A DNA stretch of 64,000 bases from assembly GCA_003952965.2 (NCBI GenBank), contig CM025850.1, positions 12,254,663 through 12,318,662 on the forward strand, read 5' to 3'. Every line of letters starts with the position of its first letter. The stretch's first letter is position 1. Position numbers and translations under genes: made by a program. Positions 11,731-23,647 of the stretch are shown in pieces. The notes under the pieces were generated by a model. The model searched no databases. It had not been told where the DNA came from and worked only from the letters and a program-made list of their open reading frames with translations. This DNA is from Morella rubra. Lineage: Eukaryota; Streptophyta; Magnoliopsida; Fagales; Myricaceae.

Positions 11731-14700
11731 AGATCTGTGGATGTGATGTGACGCTCCTGGGGTTGGACAGATTTATTTGAAGGGTCCCCAAGAAATGGAA
11801 ATAAGAAACTCTGTATAAAAAAATGAGGAAAATCCCAGATTTTCAGGCCAACTATCAAGCCGAAGGATGGTGGAGACCTGGGAAAAGAGATTGCATAAGG
11901 GGAAGGAGGAATGGGGAGTTGGGACCCACAGGAAAAGACTGGGAGGCTGACGTCAACCATTGCCAAATGGGAAAGTTGAGTCGTTGAAAATCAGGAAATG
12001 AGGAATCTATTTGCCACTGTTGAGATTCTGCCTGAAGATTTTTCCAAAGGGCTCATCATAATAATGGAAGGGGATGGTGCTAGTCATGGTTGGTGTTCGT
12101 GGGTGGGTGGATTTGAATAGATTGGTGACAGCCCAGTCTGTCGTACTACCACTCTCCTCTCAGTGTCTTTCTTTATGTTTATCTCCACCTGTAGCTAAAA
12201 GCTGCCTTGGGTGCTCTACTGGAATTTGCATTGTAGCGAGAAGCTGAGAAGGAGAGCATCCTTTTCGCCATTAAAAAATTATTGTAGCAACTAGACGGTC
12301 AGAAGGCTAAAAGTTTCCAAACAGCATGACTATGGGGGGTTTGGTACTCTTCATTTGTCCGCAGCATTCAAATATGTGGATGAAAAGGGATTGTGAGATC
12401 GAAATGATAAGAGACAAAGTTATGTATTGCACGCCGACTGCATAAAATTCGATTCAGGCACATGCCAATTGGCCGTGGTCCCCATGAAAATTTGCACAGC
12501 TTTTTGCTGATAGTTTCACTGCTAAAATATTGACCAAAAGAAGACAAATGAATATGGAAAAGCAACAAATGGACGATATTGAAGGGTTTGCACAGACCAC
12601 AGAGAGAGAGAGAGAGAGAACAAAGCAATTAACTACAGGCCCTAAGAATCCTGTCTTCATATTAACAAAGACAAGACAGGGTATGCCACCAATCGTGGCT
12701 ATAAACTTCCACCAGCCAAGTTGCTTTCTTTTTCAAAAACCCTAGTTACATTGCTTTAAACTCAACGAGAAAACAGACATCTTGAGCATAGTGTATCATT
12801 GGGGCGGCCCGTACAAAGAGGCCGGCAAAACTCAAGTGAACCCAAATCAGAAGCAGAACCGAGGAAAAATATGGGAAATCTGATGTCAACACAGCTTGCA
12901 GACAAATGAGAAATCTAGTGAGGAACCATGTGAAAATGGATACGTGAAACAACCCAAGCAACCGATGCTATTAGATTACACCAACTGCTCTGGAAAAAAG
13001 TACAGGGCTTAACTGCTTTTCTTTAATCTGCTTAGTGTGTAAATTGCCAGTAGTCTACTCCTAATGGAGTGCATCTATCCTCGAAAATTCCATTGGATAT
13101 GATTCTTCCCAGATCCCACGACACCTTATTCGACAGTTCATAGCTACCTTGTCTTTGGGAACTCCTCTGGCTACTAGTTAGAAATTGGTGCCAAGAGAAT
13201 TTGAAAGACTCAAGATGTACAAAAAATTCAACAGACGTCGTTATTATCGCTCACACAGCTGTATCTAATGCTTGTCCAAAATCACAATTTCGTTTTGTGG
13301 CCAATCAAGAACGCAACACATTTTTATGAATAATGGTAAGCCTGCTGATCATGGAAAGGTTTTCACCAATTTATAACAAGAAACCAATGAACAGCTTGGA
13401 CTACAAGCTACCAAGTGCGGAACACAAGCTTTTTAGTTTGTGTGCATGTGTTACGAATTAAGCAACAGAGGGTGAAATACCTGTTTGAATAACAACTGTC
13501 TAACGAAATTCTCAGCGCCAATAAGATTCGGAAAAAGGAAAGACATCAATTGATCGCGGCCGGGGAAGGTGTCCAATGCTTAGTGGCTCTACGGCTCTGC
13601 AAGTGGCCGGAGGGTCCCCAGGTACGTGTTGTTATCATTGTCACAGAGAAGTGGTGGCCAATCGAAGGAATGAAAGGACTCTTCAGTTCCTGTACATTGA
13701 CCTTTGTCTTACCAGACCAATTCAATCTTGCATGACTCGGTACAGTGCAGGTATTGAAATGCCATGTGCCTATATCTTCATTCCACTTAGCTTTTCCTCT
13801 TCTCATACTTTATTGGTTTTGGACTCTTGGGGTCAAAACCCCACCTCCACCTCCCTTCTTACCTACAAAAGGAAATAAAAGAGCATCCTTCTGTGACTTA
13901 GATCTCCTCAGGAATGAAAGCAAGCAATGATGTTGATAGCAGAATATATAGAGACTATCAATAATCCCAATAGAGGCGACTAAATTCAAGACTAAGGCGA
14001 CCAAACAATCCTAAACCTTTAGAAAGACGTAACTTAGGTTTAATTACAGAAGAGCCACTCAGGTATCTGCCCTCCCTCTGGGGAAAGGAACGCGTCTGAC
14101 ATAAGGGAAATGATCTTAGAGAAGATGAATCTTATCATATTGCTCCATTACTGTTTTGAAAAAGGTACACGCCACTCGTCCTGGATTGTGCATTCCCATA
14201 CCATCCTCGTGAGAGGACTTAAAGGAAGAGCCATGTGCTTGGAAAGACTTGAAGAAAACCCCAGTCATCAAGCAGAAAGGAGCTAAGATGTTGTAAACTT
14301 GTAACCCTACCAATTACCACATCACTCACCTGAGAAGCCCACAGAACAGTCAGTGCCGACACAACTCTTCCCTGACACAGAAAGAGCCATAACTGATATA
14401 TATCTACCTCAAAAAGATCTCTCAGGACAAATAATATTGGGTTAAGAAATGCTACCATATATGCAGTACAGAACATGCGAGCTAATTTGCACAAGCGGGA
14501 GGAAAGTCTCCAATTGTGGGGCCTTGATCTCCATTTCAATCATTCCATACCACGCGAAGTCATTTCAGTATGATCCTCTCTGCCAGCCCGACGCAGTGTA
14601 GTCGAAAGTAATCCGCCTCACATCTCGTGGCCCAATTTCAGTGCCGGATCTGTTTCTTTTTAAAGTCAAAAATGGTGTCCCGCAGTATCTTCTTCGATCT

Positions 14701-15419
14701 TAAACAGAGTTCACCGAGAACACAGCCCACTTATTTGAAAGGGACCTTTGAAAGGCTGAAAATAATCTCCACGTGAAGTAGCAGCAACAAGAAAACGGAT
14801 ATTAAGATGTCACCCTTACAGAAGCAAGATATCTCTCAATCCAACCAAAACAACATTCAAGGATATAAGTACAAGCATGAGTTATGTTCTTCTGGATCAT
14901 TCTAATGTCACACACTAAATAAGCACTGATAACCTTGATGAATGATTTGCGCTGTTCTTTTGTTTTTGTTTATGTGGGGGAGAGACAGAGAGAGAATATA
15001 GAGAATCAACATCCCTAGTTCCCTCAATCAATTATCTCGACTTCCCTTCCAAACTTCCATTGGCAAAAGTAGCAACCAATGGTTTAGAATACAAATGAGA
15101 TGAATAAAAACAAGAAGAGTCAGAAAGGAAAATAATATGAATTCTTATATGTATGAAAATAATCCATAGGAAAATATATGAATGCCGCATTTCTTCAAAG
15201 CATTTGCACGAAAAGGTCAAATACCGGCCGATTAAATGGTATTCCGGAAATGACGGGGAGACGCCAAGAATCGCTCATGTGAAGTGAATTTTCAGCGCTT
15301 TGTGATATGCATCGACGAATAGAAAGCGATTCCTCCTAGAATCGGCCATCATACGAGCGGTATCCTCGACGTGGAGTTACGTTGGAAACATCAATGTCGT
15401 TTTTCTTATGGGAGTCTCT
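11731..15419. other. Spacer, no gene seen
   Basis: Many short frames on both strands are unsupported by family resemblance or splice pattern. A GA microsatellite (about ten repeats) is at 12601-12620. A 100-codon plus-strand frame at 13576-13878 has no recognisable domain. Confidence 0.4.
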
Positions 15420-16007
15420 CTCTTTTTTCTTCTTTTTCTTTAGTAAACAAAACATCAGATCAACTACAGCCAGAGTCCGAATCCAAAATAAAGGCAGGAA
15501 TAGACTTCAAACTGAGAAAACCAAAAACATCCTTGGCAGCATCCCATTTAGCAAGTCGATGCACCAATTTGTTGCTTCGACGTGAAACCCAACCAAGAGA
15601 ATGCTGCGGATGATTTCGAAAAAAAATCCTAATAGAAGAAATCCGGCCTTCCGCCTGCCAACCAATACGCGCTGCCTGGTCAAAAGTATCTTGGACAAGA
15701 ACTAGACAATCCGATTCAAATAGAATTCTGGAGAAAGGCAGGTGAATAGCAATACGAGTCGCTGCAAAAAGAGCAGCAGTTTCACCAAGAAAAGAGTCTT
15801 GTGAAGGTATACGCTTCGTATACACATTATAGAGGGAGCCTTCATGGTCGCGAAACACAACCGCCAAGAACCAGTGAGTAGACCTCACGGCAACATCAAC
15901 GTTGCATTTAAAGGACCCCACAGATGGAGGTTTCCAACCCAAACCAGAATCCTTAGAAACATTAATCCAAGTTGAAACATGCTCATTATACCTCCTACAA
16001 ACCGGAC

Positions 16008-16833
16008 GGGTTCAGTTGTGGTGCTAAGCCTTATTGTGCTAAGCAGTGCTAAGCAACGGATGATATTAAAAATCAGTTATCCAACGGTTGAGGGAGGACC
16101 ACATCATTTAATGAAGTTTAACCTATGAAACCGACCCGTTTGACTGACCCAGACCCGTTTTCTTTGCCAAACCCATGAGACCATCGCATTCAACTCTCTC
16201 TCTCTAGTTCGACTCTTTCTTCTTCGTTTCTTCTCGCCATTTTTGTATTTAGGTATAGAGTACCCACTAAGTTCCACATCTTCCATGACTGTGTGTGGTA
16301 TCAACGAGGTATTTGGAGGATGAATTCGTAGACACTCTAGAATTACCGCTTTCAAATAGTTTACCTTGTGCAAATCGTCCTCCTTAACCTCTTCCCTCCA
16401 TGTTCCAAAACCCCACTGATTTCGGCAAAAAGCTTGGCCTGAATATATGGGTTAACCTCTTCCGCTCCATGTCCCACAACCCCACTGATTTCTGCAAAAA
16501 GCTTGGCCTGAATATGTGGGTGCTTGACGCCATGATCCACTGCATTTCGGCAAAAAGCTTGGCCTGAATACGAATATTTGGAGTGGCAAATATGTAGGTG
16601 ATTTGTGAAAGGCAACAAGGTACTTTCCCAGCTAACATGAAGGGAAGGGTTGGGCCACGAGCACCATGGGTCTGGGTCTGGAAAATGGATCTGGGTCTAA
16701 AAATGGGTCGGCTCCATGGGTTAAATTCATTAATGACGTGGCACCTCCCTCAACCGCTAGTTCACATGCTTTGAATCTTGACCGTTGCTTAGCACCGCTT
16801 AGCACAATAGTGCTTAGCATATTAACCGAACCC
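16008..16833. mobile_element. Pack-type MULE carrying a P450 fragment
   Basis: The element begins GGGTTCAGTTGTGGTGCTAA and ends with the reverse complement of GGGTTCGGTTAATATGCTAA. Terminal inverted repeats continue for about 170-190 bp on each side, sharing GTGCTAAGCAACGG, GGTTGAGGGAGG, and GACCCAGACCC blocks. Long inverted repeats point to a Mutator-like element. No transposase is present; the centre is filled by a captured cytochrome P450 piece. Flanks match only 6 of 9 (TTTGTAGGA against TGTGTTAGA on the minus strand), so the target duplication is decayed. It lies inside the LINE. Confidence 0.75.
16250..16640 (-). pseudogene. Captured CYP89-like cytochrome P450 fragment
   Basis: Minus-strand frames inside the Pack-MULE resemble the helix J-K region of CYP89-type P450s. 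They read QWIMAS, then PHIQAKLFAEISGVVGHGAEEV, then HKVNYLKAVILECLRIHPP with the ExxR motif (ECLR), and VMEDVELSGYSIPK. The segment carrying IQAKLFAEISGV is present in diverged copies: the DNA phrase GCTTGGCCTGAATA occurs three times (about 16434, 16503 and 16557) with intervening sequence partly repeated, so the captured exon was internally duplicated or recombined. It is not a working gene: no heme loop, no I-helix and several frame changes. Subfamily assignment is by resemblance only. Confidence 0.65.
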
Positions 16834-17382
16834 TCTAACACAATGGCAGCATTCAATATAAACTTCCTTTGAGCCTCTTTGCCAATACCAAAATACTAAG
16901 ATGGTACTATAAGATGATGAACAAAATCATAGAAAGGCATATCAGGAAGACAATCTACCTTAATAGGCCAAGGACACTCCAACCATACCACCCGAGCCAC
17001 CTGACACCTAATAAAAAGATATTCAGCCGACCCCACATCCAACTCACAAAGAGGACAAACATCCAACAATGGATCCCCCAAAGGTTGAAACCGTGCCATC
17101 AACCCATGAAAAAGGCAAAGCTGAATGCAAACATTTCCACATAAAAAGCTTCAGGTGATCCTGTACTTGAATTTTCCAAAATTTATCCCAATCTTTAGCC
17201 CGAAAAGGTAAATGATCATTACCAAATCATCTACGAGTAAGAGAATAGGCATTTGCTACAGAAAATATCCCTTTAGAATCCGCTGTCCATATCCATTGGT
17301 CCTCAGAAAATGAATCAAGATTAGATAAGCTTAATACAACCATAACTGTGTTCTCATCAAACAGTGAATTAAGAAGCTCCAA

Positions 17383-20300
17383 TGTCACGCCTCATGCCAG
17401 TACTTACCCCTTAGCTCACCTATAGTAATGGTATGCACATAAGCGGGGATTACGACACAAATTAATCCTCTAAGGTCCTGATAATCGGCTTTGAAAAAGC
17501 GTAGCGGAAAACGTTTATTTGAAAATTTATTTTGAAATTAGAAATATGACATGTCAAGTAAGTCTAAAAGTTCTATCTTAACATTTAAGAATTTGACATT
17601 AGAGATTAATTGGAAAAAAAAAATAAGAGAAGAAATGAAAATTTAAAAAAGTGACATCAAAGATGGCATAGGACGAGAAATGGAATAAAAGGCATTTTTT
17701 TTTTTTACAATATAAATAGTTCCACTATGTTCACAGATTTTTCTCTTGCACAGAATATCCTTCATAAGGAATACAAAAGTAAGAGAAAAGAAGTACAAAA
17801 ACGGAAGCTATCTACAACATTCCGTAATACACCTTCCGTGAAACTACTACCTAAACCGAGAAAACAAAAAAAAATGACTACTGCTGAAATCTACTAATTC
17901 CCCGACTCTGTATCGGAGGATAGGACGACAAGCTCGTTTTCCTTGGTGCTCTCTACCGGCGGAGCCAGTGGAGGAGGGATTATGGGTAGGAGGGCTACGT
18001 CGACATCGACTAGCCTAAAGTCCTCTACATGAGGAAGTGAGAATATAGGTGGATCTTTGAGGTAACATTGGGGCTTGTACCCCACGTATACCTTGAATGT
18101 CTGCGCGACGTAAGTCCATTTTAACAACTACGATGTATGGCTTAACATCCAAAATCTGCTCGCTCATAAATGTCAACATCTGTCAGGTCCGATGTCCACA
18201 ACAGTACATACAAAAGATTAAACAAATAAATAGGGTAAGTCCTACTGACTCAGGAAGGGGGGAATAGGGGAGACAAAACATGCGGTGAGATAAAACATAA
18301 GTAACAAATTTGTAGAATAATCCAACACAGAGCAATAGTTATAATAATCCAATAAATGTAGCACGAGCAATGCAATGCATAATGAATGCATCCTTTTCCC
18401 GGTCATGTCACTTTCTTTTTCTGTTTTCGGTCCGGTAGAGGTATTCTTTCTTTGCTCTGTTTAACCCCTTGAGTCTGGGTTGTGCGTCCCTCCTTTCCTC
18501 TAGGACTATCCTGTGCCTCGGCACCAGGACTCGGTTAGGGATGATGGTTTCATCCCAGGGATACCAACCACTATCCTCTCAGTGGTGGCTTGCACTATCC
18601 CACTGTGAACGATACCGTCACCCGATCTCAAGACCACCTCTGGGTATGAGTTTCATTTCGATCATTGTAGTCAACAGAATCCTCATACCCATGATATGTT
18701 AATGCAGCATGTATCAGATGCAACATTAGACGATCAATGGATTTCATATAGCATATAAAAATGAAATTAACATATCATAAGCAAAACAAATTCATAATTC
18801 ACATCAGTCGATTATACAATGCACATATGCTTCACCTTGTAATGGAAAGACATATTAGAAGAATGCATTTGAATTTTAAGAGGAAATATTAGTACGTACT
18901 AATTACGTACCTTGTATGTTCTCATTAGTAGAACTTAGGACTAAGGTTAATAGTTAATGCCTTTCCTTTGATGCAAAGTAATAACTTTTTTTTAATTAGG
19001 CTTAATACCATGTAAATTATTAAATCTTCACTAAAAGCCATGAGTGAGGGCCTCTAGGACCTTATTAGACCCTATTGGACATATCCCTAAGGTTTCAAGG
19101 GTTATTGGGCCTAAATTCCATTGAGGCTGTTAAACAGACTTTATGATTTGAGCCCCTAATTCTATTTGGTTTGGACTCAAATTTGGGCTTCCCATCTATT
19201 TTTCATGCTCTACACAGCTATAAAGTTATTTTTCCTGTTCGGACCTTTTTACCCTAACGTTTTGTGTGAAATGACGAAACTGTCCTTAGAGACCTCCAGG
19301 GGCATTTTCATCCTTTCCCGACCTCCGTTTGAGCTAAAGTTTTTACGGGAACCTACTGTGGCCTCATACAACACGTCTGTACAATTTCATGAAAAATTCT
19401 ATAGGAATCTAGGGGTCATTTTGGACAGCAAGCATAGTTCACTTAAAAAAAAAACATTAATTCTCCTTTGAGACCCAAAAGTAGCCGGCCCTTTTTTTTA
19501 GTCTACTTAGCTTTTCCTTGTTTCTAGTTAGGGCCCACAATTGCCAGATCTGGTGTGAACCGCATGTTACCCCATAGAGTCCTAGGATTAAAAACAAGGC
19601 TTAAAAAGCCCATTTTTTTGTGTGTGTTTTCCTTAGCTGAATTTTCATGCTTTGGTACTAGCACTTCCAAATTTGCTTTAGCCTTGCACGAAAGTGAATT
19701 GAACGTAATTATTAACCCCAAAACAGAACATGTCATAAGAAAAAACCCAGTCATAGAAATCCAACTAGACCACTACCCGTGCATCACATATGCCCTAATG
19801 GAGCCATTTCCCTAACATGCCACATGCTCTGCTCTTTTCACATTCTAAGTCACTCAAGTTCCAGATCTGTAGAGTAAGTATAGATCACAATGAACTCAAG
19901 AGGAATGGATGGTACAAGTCATGCATATACTCTTTGATGTTCTCTGTCCAAACCATGAGCCTTAAGGCTCCATATTCACCTATTTTGACATGTTTTGGGT
20001 ACCCTAAACAAGCATCAACCATCTCTAGGCTCAAAGGAAGAAAATAAGATAAATCGTTTATATAAGCGCAAAACAGAAATGGAACGCTACTCTCAGCAAG
20101 TCTAAGTCAAGTTATAACTTCAAAGTGTACTATTTAACTACAGAAGACATTAATAAACATCCAAGCCATATATCCCAACCAAAATCCAAAAGTGTTTACC
20201 CCTTACCTTCTTCTTTCGGTAGATATACTTTTTTTTTCAGCTGCCGTTCTCTCTTCTCCTATCACTTTCAAGCAATGTTTCTTCTCTCTTTTTCTATCAC

Positions 20301-20938
20301 TTTCACTCGTTGTTTTATTCAAAAGGCTTGATCTACTCTTTTAGTTGACAACAAGAAGGAATGCACACCCTAGGTAGCTACGTAGGCAATTATTTCACTA
20401 TCTCTACAATCCAAGTTGTAGCCATACACAAGCAGCCACCAAAGTTCTCCATCTCCCACGTCTTCTTAAAGGAGCCAATGAACAAGCACCATCTAGGCAG
20501 CTAAAAGAGAGAGAGGAGTAAAAAAAGATAGGAAGGCATTAAATGTAAAGTGAAGAGGATTCAGCTAAGACAAAAGAGAGAACACAAGAGTTATAAAAAA
20601 AAGTAATAAAATAAATACAAAGCAAAAGAGACATATCATGTTGCAAGACTCTAGTAATAGCAAATCCCCTAATGTCAAAATGTCAAAAGTAACAAACTAT
20701 CACACATATTCAAGCTCACTAGCTCAATAAGAAAGAAGAAGAAAACCTACTAAGTTTGCAAACTTAAAAGAATTAACAACTAGAAAAGAAGTAACAAGCA
20801 AAGAGAAATAATACTATAAACGCAATGAAGAAATTAACTACACAAGAAAACTCTCATTAGCACTATATATTATAGTTATATATATTATACATAAAATCTG
20901 TATCAAACAAGTGAAACAAACAAGGGAAGGGCGTTACA
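17383..20938. mobile_element. Solo-LTR-like fossil of a long-LTR retrotransposon (probably Ty3/gypsy)
   Basis: The insertion starts TGTCACGCC and ends GGCGTTACA, the near-perfect inverted TG...CA termini of an LTR. It is flanked on both sides by TCCAA (17378-17382 and 20939-20943), a 5-bp target duplication. Removing it restores continuous LINE sequence across the junction. I found no second LTR, primer-binding site or gag-pol domain inside, so a solo LTR of about 3.56 kb is the simplest reading. Such long LTRs are known in Tekay/Del-type chromoviruses and Tat/Ogre-type elements. A minus-strand frame of 77 codons at 17894-18127 is unidentified. Confidence 0.65.
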
Positions 20939-21330
20939 TCCAAGTTCCATGCATTTTCTTCAAAGTCAAACAATTCAGCCACTGTAAGGTCACTTCCAGA
21001 ATGCATCACCAAGGAATTATTAGGATTAGGCCAAAATCCTTCAACCACGGGTCTTTCCAGACTTTCATACTAGATCCACACCTGGGCAACGCACAAATAC
21101 TTTGAGCAAGCAAGTCCCTACACTTCCAAATGCCTTGCCATCCCTGAGAAGTCCCCACTCTCTTATCAACACAAATGACTTTTCTTTTGTTGTTTGTTTG
21201 TTATCTTTTTCTTTTCCTAATAACAGCACCTCGTTTCCTCTCTGAGTACACTCTCTGTCTTCTATAATCTCAGGGAAATATGCTACACTATATGTCTTCT
21301 ATAACGTATTCAAAGCCACTAATAAAAAAA

Positions 21331-22799
21331 GCTAAATTATCCGGCCAATCCCTAGGGTTTTACCTATTCCCAGATTGGTCCCTAAGATAATTTTTCTCCT
21401 ACAGGTATCCCTGGGGTTAGTAACATTTCCTAAATTGGTCCTGCCATCAGATAGGCCAACAGAATTTGCCTACATGGCTGACATTAACCACGTCACATCC
21501 AATAACTACCTGACACGTGTTAAAACATGTCATCTTAGTGAAAATAAAATAAAATAAAATTGTGGGTCTCGCATCCAACATGGCATTCCAGTTGGATTAA
21601 AAAACTCGCTTCCAAAACATCGATGTCCTTGGTCTTTTCCTTCACCCCCTTTGCTTCATTCTTCCTCGCCTCCCTAGCCATTACTCTATTTCTGATTGAA
21701 GTTCTGTTTTTGATCTAAAATTATGTCGATTCTGCCTTTCGAAGTTTCAATGGTTGAACTTCATTTGTCAATTTTGTTCTTTTTTTTGTTTGAATTGTGG
21801 TCGTTATAGTTTGGTAGACAATTATATTATTAAAGCATGTCTGTTTCCTGAAAAGAATCTGGAGGGAGAAAGAAAAGAGGTCAAATCTTTCCACTATAGT
21901 TCATGTTTGACCGAACCACAAGAAAGACAAATTTGGGTCAAAATACTCTTTGAATTCAATTTCATCACCCACATAATCTGGCAAAGAATGACCAAATTGG
22001 AGAAATTCGTATTGTAATTTGAATTGCAACCAACCTTTGATTAGTCCTAAAAACAAAGGCATTGTCCCCTACTCTTTTGGTTATAGAAATAACTATACTC
22101 TTAACACTTAAAATTGCAAGCTAAGCTAGCTGAATTGATTGAAAGAGATATCACATGGCGAAGAGAGATTTTGAAGCCCTTGCCCTGACAAATCCGTCAA
22201 GTGGCGAACAAAGGGTTTGAACCACTAGTCATAGCATACACATGGACCTTGTTATTTTCATGATCCAGTTCATGTGAACGTTGAGAGTGACCATGCTTAG
22301 ATCCATAGAACAGAGGAGATGAGCACCACTTCAATAATTGAGTCACGGTTGTCTTTGAACAAGATGTAGAAGCAGCACAACTACATTAACTAAACCATCT
22401 GCAACAGCCAATAGCTATTTGGGTCATGGGAAATGCCAAGTTTGATAGAAAAGAAAGGAACTTCAATGAAGAATGAGGCGAAGGGGGTGAAGGAGGAGAT
22501 TGACGATGTTTTGTACGTGGGTTATTTAATCTAACGTTGGAATGCCATGTTGGATGCGGGATTCACAATTATTTTTATTTAATTTTTTTTTTCTGAGATG
22601 ACATATTTTAACATGTGTCAGGTAGTTATTAGATATGACGTGTTGCCGTCAGCTACGTAGGCAAATTCTGTTGGCCTATATGACGGCAGGACCAATTTGG
22701 GAACATTACTAACCCTAGGAGTATACGTGGGAGAAAAATTACTTTAAGGACCAATCTAGGGATAGGTCAAACTCCAGGGATTAATGAGATAATTTAGCC
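21331..22799. mobile_element. Non-autonomous Mutator-like element with long inverted repeats
   Basis: The arms begin GCTAAATTATC and run about 335 bp on each side. They share AGATTGGTCC, AATTGGTCCTGCC, AGGCCAACAGAATTTGCCTA, TAATAACTACCTGACAC, and GCATCCAACATGGCATTCCA. The element is flanked by a perfect 9-bp duplication ATAAAAAAA (21322-21330 and 22800-22808), diagnostic of MULEs. The internal 0.8 kb has an 87-codon frame (21754-22017) with no recognised domain; it might be captured host sequence. No transposase is present. Confidence 0.85.
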
Positions 22800-22808
22800 A
22801 TAAAAAAA

Positions 22809-22935
22809 TGGCTAGTATTTTGGGCCTGAAAAACAGACCGGCTTAATTGGCACCATACTTTTCCATATCACGGACTCTTACAAAATGATAACGGCCTGCT
22901 CTTTCTTCCTACGTGTTGGGACTTATTAGTTTCTG
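22809..22935. repeat. Dispersed copy of the segment that ends both CYP81 duplicate units
   Basis: The phrases TTTTGGGCCTG, ACCGGCTTAATTGGCAC, TTTTCCATATCACGG and CGTGTTGGGA match 41715-41822 and 51755-51870 closely. This is therefore a third copy of that repeat, placed just outside the MULE. Confidence 0.7.
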
Positions 22936-23220
22936 TAAAGTGGCTTCACTTGAAAAAAAAAATTTCATTTCAAAAATTTTTCACGCCCTCCCAAATCCTG
23001 ACTAGGGCTGCACAACCGAAAATTCGGTCCAATTTTTGGACTGAATTTCTGATTGTGTCTAAATTGAAGGACCAGACTGCTTCAAAATGGTTCGGCTGGA
23101 GTGGTTTTTTTTTTTTCCTAAGCTTTTTTTTTTTTTCATTTTCAGCTCACATCTTAAGATAAAAAAATTAGTTGCAAATGTCTTAAAAAATTAAGCACCG
23201 TTAAAATACAAATGCCTCAA

Positions 23221-23276
23221 ACAGTTGAACTCCAGACCTGAGGATTAAAAGGGGAAGACCACTAAGCCAGACGTGT
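23221..23276 (-). repeat. tRNA-like module 1 (A box and weak B box)
   Basis: On the minus strand TGGCTTAGTGGTC fits the polymerase III A box TRGYNNAGNNGG, and about 35 nt further GGAGTTCAACTG is a poor B box. The cloverleaf stems are not convincing, so it is a tRNA-derived relic, not a tRNA gene. Confidence 0.4.
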
Positions 23277-23340
23277 GTTTGTTGATTTTGATGCGGTTGA
23301 TTTTATTTAAATGATCAATAGTGTTATTTTGAAAAATGAT

Positions 23341-23410
23341 GGAACGCAAGGATTTGAACCTGCGCGCTAAAAGGAAGAAATTTGTAACTTAACTGCTAAG
23401 GCGCTTCACA
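23341..23410 (-). repeat. tRNA-like module 2 (A box and perfect B box)
   Basis: On the minus strand CGCCTTAGCAGTTAAG is A-box-like, and GGTTCAAATCC matches the B box consensus. The spacing is tRNA-like. No good acceptor stem or anticodon loop can be drawn, so I treat it as tRNA-derived repeat DNA. Confidence 0.45.
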
Positions 23411-23647
23411 TGTTCGATTGGCATTGCTGAGGCATTTAAGATAAAATTTTTAAGTTTGTATTAAAAAAAATTTATTATTTTATATTAATAAATCTGGTAT
23501 AGTCTGGTCCAGATCGTTTCCCAAAAGGCTTGGACCAGATATAACTGGTTTTCCAAATCCGGTCCAGACTGGACCAGATTTGTACCACTAAGACCACAAA
23601 TCGCATCCAGTCCGGTCCGATATGCAGTCCAGTTTTGTTCAGCCCTA

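Larger units (their letters stand above)
15420..21180 (-). mobile_element. LINE (non-LTR retrotransposon), 5'-truncated and split by two insertions
   Basis: The minus strand carries the downstream half of a plant LINE polyprotein in three host segments: about 20939-21180, 16834-17382 and 15420-16007. Reading down the minus strand one meets the pre-zinc-finger region (WQGIWKCRDLLAQS, then KVWKDPWLKDFG), the region NSLFDENTV followed by SEDQWIWTADSKGIFSVANA, the zf-RVT domain (CPLCELDVGSAEYLFIRCQVA at 16896-17102), and an RNase H-like domain (GSFKCNVDVAVR, FRDHEGSLYNV, FESDCLVLVQ, HRLAKWDAA) in an open frame at 15460-15942. A purine-rich tail follows near 15420-15443. The reverse-transcriptase and endonuclease portions are missing. 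The frame is interrupted exactly where the solo LTR (17383-20938) and the MULE (16008-16833) sit, so both arrived after the LINE. Confidence 0.85.
23003..23647. mobile_element. hAT-like non-autonomous element
   Basis: The ends are TAGGGCTGCACAAC and GTTCAGCCCTA, hAT-type short inverted repeats. Flanking 8-mers ATCCTGAC (22995-23002) and GTCCCGAC (23648-23655) agree at 6 of 8 positions, fitting a decayed 8-bp target duplication. The right half is built of repeats of TCTGGTCCAGA/CCGGTCCAGACTGG type. It contains two tRNA-like modules on the minus strand and no transposase. Confidence 0.7.

Noticed and set aside
13546-13878. Overlapping frames of 86-100 codons on both strands
   Set aside because: No recognisable domain, no conserved motif and no neighbouring exons; chance open frames are expected here.
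17894-18127. 77-codon minus-strand frame as a host gene
   Set aside because: It lies wholly inside the solo-LTR-like insertion and has no recognised family, so it is counted with the element.
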